A stretch of DNA of 64,000 nt, from assembly GCF_050624435.1 (NCBI RefSeq), contig NC_134539.1, forward strand, positions 124,377,025 through 124,441,024, read 5' to 3'. Made by a program: the position numbers and the translations under genes. The notes under the pieces were generated by a model. That model was not told the origin of the DNA. It did no database searches and worked only from the letters and a program-made list of their open reading frames with translations. Below are positions 23,944 to 35,459 of this stretch, piece by piece (positions within the stretch are counted from its first letter, which is position 1; the number at the start of each line of letters is the position of its first letter). The stretch comes from Tenrec ecaudatus. Taxonomy: Eukaryota; Chordata; Mammalia; Afrosoricida; Tenrecidae.

Positions 23944-25817
23944 TGAGATATGCATGATAATACTAGATAATTACCACACTCTGCTGAACCACCTTTCTTT
24001 GGAATAAGTACAAATATAGATATCTTTCAGTAGGTGGCCAAGTAACTGTTTTCCAAATGTCTTAGCATAGATGAGTGAGTGCTTCCAGGGCTGCTTCCAT
24101 TTGTTGAAACATCCTAGTTGGTATTTCTGCGATTCCTGGAGCCTTATTTTCCAACAGTGCTTTCCATCAGCTTGGATTTCTCCCTTTAATACTGTTTTTA
24201 TCATATGAAACCCCTTGAAATAGTTGAACACCAATCAATTCTTTTGGTCACAATGATTCTGTGTATTCCTTCCCTCTTTTTAAAAACATTAAATGCTTTC
24301 TGCGCCATTCAATAGAATGATACCCAAAGAATCCTTCAATGTTGCAAGGCAATACTTGAATATGTCTTTCAGCTTGAGAAATGTAAATGCAGTCTTCCTT
24401 TTTTTGTTTTTCTAACTTATCTTTGCATATTTCATTGTAATACTTTAATTTGTCCTCCTTAGTGGCCCTTTAAGATCCCCTCTTCAGCTCTTTTGTTGCA
24501 CCATTTCTTCCACAGACCTTAGCTACTCTCTTCACGTAAAAGCAAGTTTCAGAATTTCTTTTGTCATCCGCTTTAGTCTTTTCTTTCTTTCCTATTTTTT
24601 TCATGTCTTATGTCATCTGGTGTTCAAGTGTAGTATTTAGTGTGTCAAATTTGTTCATCGGATGATCTCTAAATTCAGATGGAGTACACTCAAGGTCATA
24701 CTTTGGCTTACATGGATATTGTAATTTTCTTCAGCTTCTACTTGAACTTGCATATGAGCACTTGATAGTGTGTTCCAGTCTGTCCATGGGCTAGTTCTGA
24801 CTTCTCTCCACAGTTGTGGTTGGTTTGATTCCTGTGCATTCCATCCAGAAAAGCCCATGTGTACAGTCTCTTTGCAAGTTGTTGAAAGAGCATTTGTGAT
24901 GAGTAAGTCATTAGTCTTGTAAAATTTTGTGATGTGATCTCTGATATCGTTTCCATCTCTAAGGCAATCTTTCCTAGCTACCATCCTCTTGTTTCTTTCA
25001 CATTCCAATTACCAATAATTCCAAATGCATCTTAATTGCGGGATACATTGATCAATTTCAGACTGCAGCGGTGGTAAAAGTCTTCAATGTCTTTATCTTT
25101 GGTATGAGTGGTTGGTGCACAAATTTGACTAACAGTTGTATTAACTGGTCTTCTTATAGGCATATGGATGTTCTGCTATGAGGACAGCTTTGTGCTTCAG
25201 GATACATCTTAAAATGTTCTTCTTGACAATGAATGTGATGGCACTCTTCTTCAACTTGTCATTCTCAGCCCAGTAGACTATGTGTCTGTCCAGTTCAAAG
25301 TGGCCAGTACCAATCCATTTCAGATCACTGATGCCTGGGGTAGTGAGCCAGGACTGAGCGTTGTCAACCCAGCATCTAGAGAACATGGGCAACTCTCGAC
25401 AGTGTGTTGCCCAGATGGATGGTCTCAGAGAAGTTGTTCTCTGCTGGGTTTTCTACAGGCTTCGTGCCTGTTCTTTCTCACATTGGCAATGGAAATGCCT
25501 ACCTTATGCCTGTTCTACTTGGTACCTTGGATGACTATATTGTACTTTGGAAACAGACAACTTTCATTCCAGATTTCCCATGTTCACAGATTAAGACAGA
25601 TTTACCCAGATTTGAGATTTAGATAGATTTGGGAGATTTGGGGTTTGGGGTAAGATGATAGGGTGGATGTGTTTTACATGTGGCAAGGACATGAATTTTG
25701 AGGGGCCAAAAGGTAGAATGTTATGAATTGAATGTGTCCCCTCAAACTGTGTGTCATCCTGGCTAAACCAAGATTCTCAATATTATACAATGATCTTCCA
25801 TTTTTAATAACTAATGT

Positions 25818-26418
25818 AATACTATCAAAGACAGTTGGAGTGGAGACCCAGGGCCCATCTATAGACAATTGGACATCCCCTCACAGATGAGTCACAAGGA
25901 AGGAACAAGTCAGCCAGGGTGCAGTATAGCACCGACGAAACACACAACATTCCTCTAGTTTTTTAATGCTTCCTCTCCCCACTATCATGACCCAGTTCTA
26001 CCTGAACAATCCAGCAGCCCTCAACACATGGAACCCAGGAAAGATAAACCCCTTAGGAATAGTAGTGAGTAGCATACCATGAAAGTAGGGGAAAGGTGTG
26101 GGGAGAAGGGGGAGCACAGGGGAACTGATAGCAATGATCAATGTATAAGCCAACCCACCCTCCACCGAGGGGTACATACGAACAACAGAAATGTGGGTGA
26201 AGGGAGACAGCGGACGGTGTGAGATATGAAAATAATAATTTATAATTTATCAAGGGGTCACGAGGGTGAGAGGGCAGGGAAGGAGGAAAACAAAAAGAGC
26301 TGATACCAAGGACTCAAGTAGAAAGAAAATGCTTTGAAAAACATGTACAAATGTGATTGATATGATTGATGTATGGATTGTTATAAGAACTGTAAGAACC
26401 CCCAATAAAATGATTTTT
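25818..26418 (+). mobile_element. L1-like 3' end with 9-bp TSD, inside an LTR
   Basis: Runs from tggagacccagggcccatc to ccccaataaaatgattttt. It is flanked by AACTAATGT at 25809-25817 and 26419-26427, both belonging to the interrupted MaLR-type LTR. Confidence 0.75.
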
Positions 26419-26499
26419 AACTAATGTGAGTATCCTATGTATTATAAATCCTCACCTCTATGATTTCAAAGAGGCAGGATTAGAAGCAGCTACTATGTT

Positions 26500-26800
26500 T
26501 ATTAACAAATCCATCTGGAAGATGGATAGTGAGAGTGTCCCTTTAACATGAGGACAGCGAGACTCTGTCTTGTGTCGTTTGAACATGTTTGGGGTGGGAC
26601 CAGTCCTTGAAGGACATCATGCTTGGTAAAACAGCACACAATGAACAAGAAGAAAATCTTCGGAGAGACAGATTGACACAGTGGCTGCAACAATGCGCTC
26701 AAACACAGCACTGATTTTGAGGCCGCGTTTCCTTCTGCTGTCCTTAGGCCGCTATGACTCAGAACTGCCTGGAAGGCACTTGGCAGTAATCACATGCCAA
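26500..26800 (+). mobile_element. RTE 3' fragment inside an LTR
   Basis: Contains ggaccagtccttgaaggacatcatgc-type sequence, acagattgacacagtggctgcaacaatg and cgctatgactcagaactg, as in the other RTE 3' ends. Confidence 0.65.
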
Positions 26801-27247
26801 TGGAGCAAGATCCAATCTCCAAGATTAGGAGTGTCTTGAATCAATCTGTTGAGATATAAAGGAGACTAAACAAGAGAGCAGAGACCAGGTATCTTAGTAC
26901 TACTAAGAACGAAGAGCCAGCGGCAGAGCATGCTCCTAGCATCTGGGAGCCATAAACGGAACTTCAGGTTCATAGGTCTAAGGAACACAAGGAACTTCCC
27001 TCAGAGCCATCAGAGAAAACCTTGCCCTAAGTGGGCATCCTGAATTCAGGCTCCTAGTCACCTAAACTGTGAGAGAATACATTTGTTCGTTCAAGTTCAC
27101 TACTTGTGGTATCTTGGTTATAGAAGCACTAGATAAGTAAGACAGTGACCTTGCTGGGATTTGAAACAGGATCACAGCAGCATGCAAACCACCACAGTTA
27201 AAATTAAATTAATAAATCGGCAGGCTAGCAGTGAGTGGAACTAAAAC

Positions 27248-27822
27248 AAACGTGTTGCTCTCAAGTAAACTGATTCACAGCAACTGCACAGGACAGTGTG
27301 GAGCTGCCCCGGAGTGTTTCCTAGGCTGTAATCTTTTTTTTTTTTTTTTGGGGGGTGGGGTGGGAAACGGTTTATCTGTTTCTTAGTCATGGCGTCATGT
27401 GGGGAAGTACAGAAGGTTGTAGGGCGTGTGCATGAGTGAAAGCTGTTTTGGAGGAGCCCGGAGCTTTCCAGAAACCCTAACCCCTCCCTCTCCACTTGGA
27501 GTGGGGGTAGGGGGGTGAGGAGTGTGGGGGGTAGGGGAGAGGCAGGTGTGTTTGATAACGAGTGAGTGACATCTCTGAAGGGGCAGGCCAGGGAGTGCAG
27601 CATCCAGACCTGGTCTCTAGTCCTTTCCCTTCCCGTTCTTGGCTTTGGCCTTGGCTTTGGTCTTCGGGGTGCAAGGCCTCATCACGAGTATGGTGTCCTA
27701 GGCTGTAATCTTGACAAAAGCAGAGCGCCACATCTATCTTCTGAGACACAGCTGGTGGGAACCCACCAGCCTTTGGGTTAGCAGTCCAGTGCTTAACCAT
27801 TGTACCACCAAGACTCGCTAAT
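27248..27822 (-). repeat. Afrotherian SINE interrupted by the MDK retrocopy
   Basis: The 3' part is 27248-27335 and the tRNA-like part 27713-27822 (gggttagcagtccagtgc, ttaaccattgtaccaccaag). The two halves rejoin exactly across the 17-bp duplication. Confidence 0.8.
27336..27695 (-). pseudogene. Processed pseudogene fragment of midkine (MDK)
   Basis: On the minus strand, codons 27682-27617 read PCTPKTKAKAKAKNGKGKD then TAG, the C-terminus of midkine, a secreted heparin-binding growth factor; one Lys is Asn. It is followed by a midkine-like 3' UTR (gactaagaaacagataaacc) and a poly-A of about 15 (poly-T on the + strand at 27334-27348). The insert is flanked by a perfect 17-bp target duplication TCCTAGGCTGTAATCTT (27319-27335 and 27696-27712), so it is a 5'-truncated L1-mediated retrocopy. 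It landed inside an older SINE. Only about 21 codons survive, so it cannot make midkine. Confidence 0.85.
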
Positions 27823-28129
27823 TAAGACACAAGTATAAATAGCTACAAGTCTACCCCACATACGTAACTATAGATAATACTCCCCCTAAAAAGTTCCCCG
27901 CTTAAGTATTTTTAAAATTAGCATTTAGCTCTTTAGTCCTTTGAAAGCATTAAAAAAATTGCTAAGTGAGTGAGTTTCAGTACTATGAGATGAACTATAT
28001 CATCACAATAATGAAGAAAATAAGATTAAAAAATAGTTTACTAAAAATATAGTTTACAAGTTTCCATAGTTAGGTATTATGTCAACATGGTTGGATCAGG
28101 ATTCTCAGTGGTTTGGCCTAGTAATCCCC

Positions 28130-28720
28130 CATAATGTGACCTAGTACAGTACAATAAACTCCTTAATAGGATCTGCTGTCACATCAGCCTGTGTGACCAC
28201 GAAGTGTTGAAGGGATCAGGTATAAGGCATCAAAGAACAAAAAATCATATCATCTGTGCTCACCTTCCCAATATGATTGCTGAAGACAAAATGGGCGCAT
28301 AAGCAAATGTGGAGAAAACTGATGGTGCCCAGCTATCAAAAGATATAGCGTCTGGGGTCTTAAAAGCTTGAAGGTAAACAAGCGGACATCTAGCTCAGAA
28401 GCAACAAAGCCCACATGGAAGAAACACACCAGCCTGTGTGATCACAAGGTGTAGAAGGGATAAGGTATCAGGCATCAAGGAAAAACATATCATAACATTG
28501 TGAATGAGGGGGGAATGCAGATTGGGGACCCAAAGCCCATCTGTGGACAACTAGAGATGAGCCAGTCAGGATGCAGTGTAGCAACAACAAAAAATACAAC
28601 TTTCCTTTAGTTCTTAAATGCTTCCTCCCCCACCCCCACTATCATGATCCCAATTCTACCTTACAGATCTGGCTAGATCAGAGAATGTACATTGGTGAGG
28701 GGGGTGTGGCAGGCCTGGTA
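28130..28720 (+). mobile_element. L1-like 3' region, tail missing
   Basis: Contains two copies (one partial) of the gtctggggtcttaaaagctt / cacaccagcctgtgtgatca unit and proceeds to ctaccttacagatctggc, then stops without the polypurine tract or polyA end. Confidence 0.65.
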
Positions 28721-28859
28721 GGGAATGATCAAGGGTAATGTAACGAAGAGGTATAGCTAAAACCCAGATGGGGACAGAGCATGATAGTGGGACAGGAGGA
28801 AAGTCAAGGGAAATAGAGGAAAGAGCTGGGAGGCAAAGGGCATTTATAGAAGTCTAGAC

Positions 28860-30138
28860 AAAGACATGTACATATGCAAATATATATATGAGGTTGGGGG
28901 AATAGATCTATGTGCTTATATTTATAGGGTTAGTACTAAGGTGGCGGAAGGATATTGGGCCTCCACTCAAGTACTCCCTCAATACAAGAATACTTTATTC
29001 AATTAAATTGGCATTCTATGATGCTCACCCTCCCGACACAACCGCTGAAGACAAAGCGGGTGAACAAGCAAATGTGGTGAAGAAAGCTGATGGTGCCTGG
29101 CTATCAAAAGATATAGAATCTGGGGTTTTAAAGGCTTGAAGGTAAATAAGCGGACATCTAGCTCAGAAGCAACAAAGCCCACATGGAAGAACACACCAGC
29201 CTGTGTGATCACAAGGTGTCGAAGGGATCAGTTATCAGGCATCAAAGAACAAAAAATCATTTCATTGGATCTCCAAAGACAAATGGGTGCATAAGCAAAT
29301 GTGGCGAAGAAAGCTGATGGTGCCCGGCTATCAAAAGAGATAGCGTCTGGGGTCTTAAAGGCTTGAAGGTGAACAAGTGGCCATCTAGCTCAAAAGCAAC
29401 AAAGCCCACATGGAAGAAGCACACCAGCCTGTGCAATCACAAGGTGTTGAAGGGATCAGGTATAAGGCATCATCAGAACAAAAAATATCTTACCAGACTG
29501 AATAAAGAGGGAAGTGCAGAGTGGAGACCCAAAGCCCATTTGTCGGCCACTGGAGATCCCCTTGCAGAGGGGTCTAGGGGAGGAGATGAGTCAGTCAGGG
29601 TGCGATGTAGCACCGATGAAGAATACAGCTTTCCTCCAGTTCCTAAATGCTTCCTCGCCCCGCCCCTCTCCACAACTATCATGATCCATTCTATTTTGCA
29701 AGTCTGGATAGAGCAGAAGATATACACTGGTGCAGATAGGAGCTGGAGGCACAGGGAATCCAGGGCAGATGATACCTTCAGGACCAGGGGTGTGAGTGGC
29801 GATACTGGGAGGGTAGAGGGAGAGGGGGTTGGAAAGGGGGAACAGATTACAAGGATCTACATGTGACTTCCTCCCTGGAGGACGGACAACAGAAAAGGGA
29901 GTGAAGGGAGACGTCGGACAGGGAAAGATATGACAAAATAATAATTTATAAATTATCAAGAGCTCATGAGGGAGGGGGGAGCGGGGAGGGAGGGGAAAAA
30001 GAGGACCTGATGCAAAGGGTTTAAGTGGAGAGCAAACGCTTTGAAAAAGAGGGCAAAGAATGTACAGATGTGCTTTACACAATTGATGTATGTATGGATT
30101 GTGATAAGAGTCGTATGAGCCCCTAATAAAATGTTTTT
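28860..30138 (+). mobile_element. L1-like 3' end, longest complete copy
   Basis: Starts in a tatatatatgagg stretch, has two tandem copies of the about 230-bp unit (29040-29260 and 29275-29490), the polypurine tract (gagggaggggggagcgggga) and the end gagcccctaataaaatg. Confidence 0.75.
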
Positions 30139-30164
30139 TAAAAAAGAAAATAACCCAGCCCGGT

Positions 30165-30545
30165 CCAGATCAAATCCTTAAGTTTGATATTAGCCCATAT
30201 GCCTAATACTAGTCCATCAATCCTCCTACAGACTCACGCAGCACATGCAATGGTGCCGAATGCAGGAAGGTCACAGGCCAGTGGGTGAAGTCTTGTGGAA
30301 GCATCTCAGTGCTATGGCAGCTCTCCATGAGGATCCTCCAGCTCCAGGGCTCCGGCTGCCATCTGCATAGCTTCACGTGGCTTGTCAACAGAATATGAAG
30401 TGAGAGACTATGTGTCCCACCTCCAGGGAGGAAGACAGGAATTCCCAGAATCCTCAGGAGGCCATGCCCACACAGAGGCATGACCTGATTGACAGGCTAG
30501 TCTCCACCCCTTTGCTCAAGTGGACAGATTATATAACTGCTACAG
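30165..30545 (-). mobile_element. LTR-like fragment, same family as 35460-35954
   Basis: The reverse strand contains gggctaatatcaaactt, tgtgacctgcctgtg-type blocks, ggaattcctgtcttcctccc, gcatgacctgattgacagg-like sequence and ctttgctcaagtgg, in the same order as the longer copy. Its ends are truncated. Confidence 0.6.
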
Positions 30546-30574
30546 ATATTATCAGCCCATAATTCAGTTAGATC

Positions 30575-31970
30575 AAGCATAATTGTACGATTGTTACCAT
30601 CAGTTGCAAAATATTCTATTTCTTCTTGAACTCTTTGATATCAGCTCCCCTTTATCCCCTTCTACCCCCACCCTACCCCCCAGGAACCCTTATTTTCTTA
30701 TATATTATTGTTATTATGATATATATATATAATTATGCATTTTTTCTTTTGCTGTATCTTACACCATCCAATGTATCTGTTCACCTGCAATTTTGTTATC
30801 CATTCCTCTTGAGTGGGGTTATACAGTCACCATTGCTATCAGCTCCCCCTGCCCCCCTTCCCATCCCTTCTCTTTCCATACCCTCAGGGAATCATTACTT
30901 CCGTTATTGTTTCTGAAGAGTTATCTGTCTTGGCTTTCAAGCATCTAATGATCTTAATTATACAAAGGAGCATATGCAGGTCTAAGAAGATTAATGAGGT
31001 AAAACAAGAAGCATAGTAGTAAGGGGAGGGAATATTAAAGAACTAGAGGGTAGTTAAGTGCTTCATTAGTGATATTCTGCACCCTGGGCTTGTCATCCCA
31101 CCATGGGACCCTTCTGTGAGGGACTGTCCAATTATCTTACAAGTGGGTTTTGGGTCTCCACTTGTCCACGCTCCTCCACATCAATTTTATTGCTTGTTTT
31201 CGAACTTCTGATACCTATTCCCATTGATACCTCATGGTCACACAGGCTGGTGTGCTTCTTCTATGTGGGCTTTGTTGCTTCCCTGCTGGATGGCCACTTG
31301 TTTACCTTCAAGCCTTTAAGATCGTAGATGATATGCTATATCTTTTGATAGTTGGGTCCCATCAGCTTTCTTTACCACATTTGCTTGTGCAGCCATTTTG
31401 TCTTCAGCGATCATGTCAGGAACGTATTATACGATTCCACATTATTAGAAAAAAATTGTCCTTGTCCTGAGGTAAGATTTAAGTAGAGGCCCAAAGTTCA
31501 TCTGTTTCCTTGTTGTGTTTTCATGCATATACATACATAGACAAATACACCCATCTTTATCTACTTAACTATTTACATATATCCACATCTATATTTATAT
31601 CTATATATGTAAATTTTACTTTCTTCTTCTGTCCTGTTTTTATTTTTATCTTTCCTCCTGCCCCACTACCATCTTTTCCCATGGTCACCTCTTAGTAATT
31701 CCTCATGGATACATTTCAATTGATCAAACATGACCAGGAACGCTACACCCTTCCTCACTGTCAATCTTAGAACCCTTGCTATTCCCCTGTCCCTGTCATT
31801 ATTAGCTCCCACTCACCTCCCCCTGCCTCCTCCCCACCCATCCCACCTGCCATCCCCCAACCCCCAATCCTGGAGCTGTCTCCTTGGGGTTGCTTATTTT
31901 GCCTATCTTATATAGACATACACACACACACACACAAAAGATAAAAACAAAAAAAGATCATACAAGTAGT
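30575..31970 (-). mobile_element. L1-like 3' region, antisense
   Basis: Carries the complement of the polypurine region (ctacccccaccctacccccc), the gcctttaagatcgtagatga / ggtgtgcttcttctatgtgg unit and an upstream (TA)-rich, CA-repeat stretch. A solo LTR abuts it at 31978. Confidence 0.6.
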
Positions 31971-31977
31971 TCCAACC

Positions 31978-32535
31978 TGTTGGGAGCCGATAGCCATTAA
32001 GACCTTGGCCTCAGACACGTAGCAGAAACTTGGCTGCTTTCTAACAGCAAGGCTTTGTTTCCTGCCCAACTTCGCCCCCACATTCCAAGCTACGTGCTCA
32101 GTAGCATGGGCAGTTGCGATAACTGACCTTGTTGCCATTAGTCAAAGTACTGAGCACCCATTGGACTGCAGATATACCATGTTAGGAACATAGTGATAAG
32201 TTCACCCGGTAAGCCTTAATTTGCATGCAGACGTCACCACAGACGTCTTTGAGTACTGTTGCGCACCCTTTGTACCTTATTAGGAACATGTGGCTGATTG
32301 GTTGTACAGTATGCTTCATTAGAACGTGTAGCCAATTGGTTGTTACACAGTGTGCTTCATTGGAATATGTGCCTCCCACTTCCTTCTCTGTTGAAAATAT
32401 ATACCCCGAGTTTTGGCAAAATAAACGGGCTTGATCAGCACTTGTCTTGCCCCACGTCTCTGTGTCTTTTTTCCATCCAGGTTCGATGCCCCTCCGGGTC
32501 ACCGTGTGAGGGTCTCGCTGGACGAGACCCTAACA
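31978..32535 (+). mobile_element. Solo LTR, class II (ERVK/IAP-like), with perfect 6-bp TSD
   Basis: 558 bp beginning TGTTGGGAGCCGATAGCC and ending GAGACCCTAACA, with a short imperfect inverted terminus. A TATA-like aaaatatataccc precedes AATAAA (in ggcaaaataaacgggc) and a GT/T-rich R-U5. A perfect 6-bp duplication CCAACC (31972-31977, 32536-32541) flanks it. Six bases and the TGTTGGGAGCC start point to class II endogenous retroviruses. No internal viral sequence remains. Confidence 0.85.
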
Positions 32536-32541
32536 CCAACC

Positions 32542-33751
32542 TGTCTTGACCCAGTGTAGATGAGATCTCTGGTAAGTAGGGGGCAGGACCTATTATACTC
32601 CATCGGTCCAATCCCCTTTCTTTCAGGATGCCATATCCCGGTACCTGCTTCCCCAACAACACTTACACACTTTTAGTCCTCAGCATTTGTGACCAAAACG
32701 TGTCTCCCACAGTCCCCATCGCTCTTCCTGCAGTCAGGGATGGAACAGAGAGTCTTCATGTCTCCCCATGCCCCGACATCTATACCATTATACCTTTGGA
32801 CTTTCAGTGTGGCCCCCTTGGGAGTAACTCCCAACCAGTTCAGATGAGGTGCCAAGTGCTGCCCCACCTCCAGCCCCGAGTCAGAAGTCTGCAATCTGGA
32901 TTCCTCAGGGACTTCTAGGTTTGCTCCTACTTCGGGTCTGTGGCACTCCCCTCTTGGCTTGCCCCCATGCGGGCAGGTCAGATTGGCCACCCTTCCCAAC
33001 TGTGTCCTCAGTGCTGTCCTGTCGCGCTATCATCTCGGGAGAGGATGGTATGCCTGGAGCTGAGGCTAGCCCGGCAGTCGTCTCTGTGGACAGGCTGCTC
33101 TGAGCAGATGTCGCCCTTGACCACTGGAGCACCTGAATGAGGTCAACTCTCTCTCTTCACTGTGGAGACAAACAGTACCCTCTCCTTGGGTGCATCAGGG
33201 TGCTGGTCCCCTCTTGCTGTCTTTTTATCTCCCCCCACCCCCATCCCTCTGTGGGCCTTAAAGGCTTATGAGGGGATAGGAAAGATGTCTGTCCGCACAG
33301 GTGCTATCTGCATGCTTTCTTTTGTTGGTGACGGATGCATCATTGGGTTTGGTCTGGCTCATGCCTGAGTATCTGAGAACTGGACCTTTTGAAAGGCAGC
33401 TGAGTGCTTAATTACCGCATCCTCCCCCCCCCCCCAAGGCTCCCTACAGTATGTGATATGGCAGAGTGTAAACCCAGACCTATCTTGTTCAGAGCCATCT
33501 TCATCTAGCCTCTTGGTGGATCCAAATGGTGCAGAACTCCCATTGAGCTGAGGCTGCCAACGTGTCACATCGGTTACAGGGGATCCCGAGCCATTTGGGA
33601 GGTGGTTGGTAGTACAGCCTAGTCTACAAGAAGCCAGCTGACACCGATCTTCAATGATTCACTGTTTCGGGTGGCCTGTCTCGGCAACTTCTTTAGTAAC
33701 TTGGTTTGTGTAAACCAGGTTTAGAGGACTTCTCTTGCTTACTCAAAAACT
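32542..33751. other. Intergenic, no gene recognised
   Basis: Moderately GC-rich, with a C12 run at 33424-33435. Frames up to 108 codons show no family features. Confidence 0.55.
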
Positions 33752-33842
33752 CACTGCTATCATCGCCTCTGGAGGACAAGGTAGACCAGCCCCCCGGGGG
33801 TTTCTGAGGCTGGAAATCTTTACTACGGAACAGAAAGTGCCA
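33752..33842 (-). repeat. Afrotherian SINE fragment
   Basis: aactcactgctatcatcgcc, gggtttctgaggctggaaatc. Confidence 0.6.
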
Positions 33843-34074
33843 TCAACTACTTCATACCATCCCAAACACAAGCTTACAGTTTAGGACAAAGGTTCAAAAA
33901 GTATGGGTGCTCAGAAACAAAGGGGGTGACTCCACTGGACATGGCTTCAGCATTCAAATAATGGAGTACAGATTCCGGCACAAATATCTATAGGAAAATG
34001 TTTTCATAAGGGTTATTAGAGAATTTTACATTATGCGGTGACATATAACTAAAAAACAAGCCGGTTTTCTGAAG

Positions 34075-34225
34075 ATTCTGAGCAATTCTGAGCAATAGTG
34101 ATCCTATAGGACAAAGCAGAATTGCCTTATAAAAACAGCCTTTTCCTGAGAAACTATTGGCTTTGAAATGCTTACTTTTTAGTTCCCAGCTGAGCACTTT
34201 AACCATTATACCAACAGGACTCCTT
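34075..34225 (-). repeat. Afrotherian SINE, diverged
   Basis: gtgatcctataggacaaagc, ctgagcactttaaccattata, ccaacaggactcc. Confidence 0.6.
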
Positions 34226-34389
34226 GAAATTAAATTAGATCCCTATATGTTTACATTCATATGTGGGGATGCAATCCAAGAAGTTACAATTAACTATCTA
34301 GAATTGTGATATGGCAAAAACATGGTAACAAGGTACGCAGGTAGAAATGCCTATTCGAGTATTTTAACCTGAACTGACTTAGCTGAGGG

Positions 34390-34467
34390 AGAAAGTCAGG
34401 GCTTTCTACCCTATTCTAGAGTGGTCGATGAGTCAGCATCGATTCAATGGCCGTGAGTTTGGTTTTA
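34390..34467 (+). repeat. Afrotherian SINE 3' part
   Basis: gggctttctaccctattcta, gatgagtcagcatcgattca, atggccgtgagtttgg. Confidence 0.65.
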
Positions 34468-35459
34468 CTGTTTGGGGATTTAGGTGAAGCTGAGAAAACA
34501 TATTTTAAGGTGATAAGCAATTATCCTATAATTAGAGATGGGACATTTGAATAATCAATTGGAAAAGATTCCTTTCTTTTAGGAAATTTGCCGAAAGGGG
34601 CTCTTCAGTTGCACAAATTTAAAGCAACACCTACTTACTCATCCCAAAGCAACTATAAAGCAAGCTCTTCCCTGAATGCTGAAAACACTACTTGGGGCTA
34701 GACATTATTTCTGAAGAGATGTTATCTATGCTATTGCAGAACGACTGCCGGAGCAGGTTAGGAATGCACTGACAGAAATGTCTCTCTCAGTAAAGAGACA
34801 GATGTGTTTTTGCGGGGAGGTGTAAGTTCTTGTTTAATTTATGGAAGCTGCTCAGTGAATATTCTTTGATGCTTGGGTAAATGAGAGTTCGATACTGTCC
34901 ATTTGTATCCTTGGTGCTGATGATTCTAATCTTCCAAACCATTTTGAACCTGAGATCCAGGAGCAAACAGAGGATTTTCAGATCTGGCTTGGAACACTCT
35001 TTAAAGGAACTGGAAATGAACAAATGGTACTGGACTATGTTTGGCTGGGCAAGTTCAACCTTGGCTACATACTGGTTAAGTCCCACCTACCTGTGGTACT
35101 AATTGGGTATGAGCAATCTAGGCTTCAGAAAATGTATCAATTGTGTCCTGTTGAGGTATGATAAAAATTGTTCTGTTCCAGGCAGTGGGAGAGGCAAATC
35201 CTCGAAGAAGACAGAGGACATTCCTTTAATGTGCAGTGGATGACAATGGCCCTTCTAACTACTGGTAAGACAGGCTGTCTTGACTGAACGCTATCCAGTT
35301 TCTCTGGATTCTGAATTGTAGCTTCCCCAGTAAACTCCAGTCATGAGGATTGTCTGAGTTTGTGTGGCCACTGCAAAGAAAGAACAAGCCTGCAGAGAAG
35401 CAGAGAACACCATGGCAGGCATGGTTGGTGTCAGAAATGGTAAAAAAAAGGTTGGCACG
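34468..35459. other. Intergenic, no gene recognised
   Basis: Unique AT-rich sequence without a recognised repeat. Confidence 0.55.

Larger units (their letters stand above)
21880..25420 (-). mobile_element. RTE/BovB retrotransposon, endonuclease to 3' end, interrupted
   Basis: Read on the minus strand: the endonuclease region 25392-24650 (TPGISDLKWIGTGHFELDRH, later FQQLAKRLYTWAFLDGMHRN), then the linker, then RT at about 23660 (RQLFEQNKGLV), interrupted by a 0.9-kb L1-like insert (22652-23553). RT resumes (NDTILLDASEEDLK-like at about 22550) and ends in an RTE tail at about 21880. Stops and frameshifts throughout. It is the most complete RTE copy in the window. Confidence 0.8.
25719..27144 (+). 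mobile_element. MaLR-type LTR, split by two retrotransposon insertions
   Basis: Starts TGTTATGAATTGAATGTGTCCCC and ends actgtgagagaata...agcactagataagtaagaca, the plan of an ERVL-MaLR LTR. LTR sequence occupies about 25719-25817, 26419-26500 and 26800-27144. An L1-like 3' end (25818-26418) and an RTE fragment (about 26500-26800) separate the pieces. No viral genes. Confidence 0.6.

Noticed and set aside
28190-29490. Regularly repeated unit considered as a CRISPR-like or satellite array
   Set aside because: Units are about 230 bp and part of a dispersed retrotransposon in a mammalian genome.
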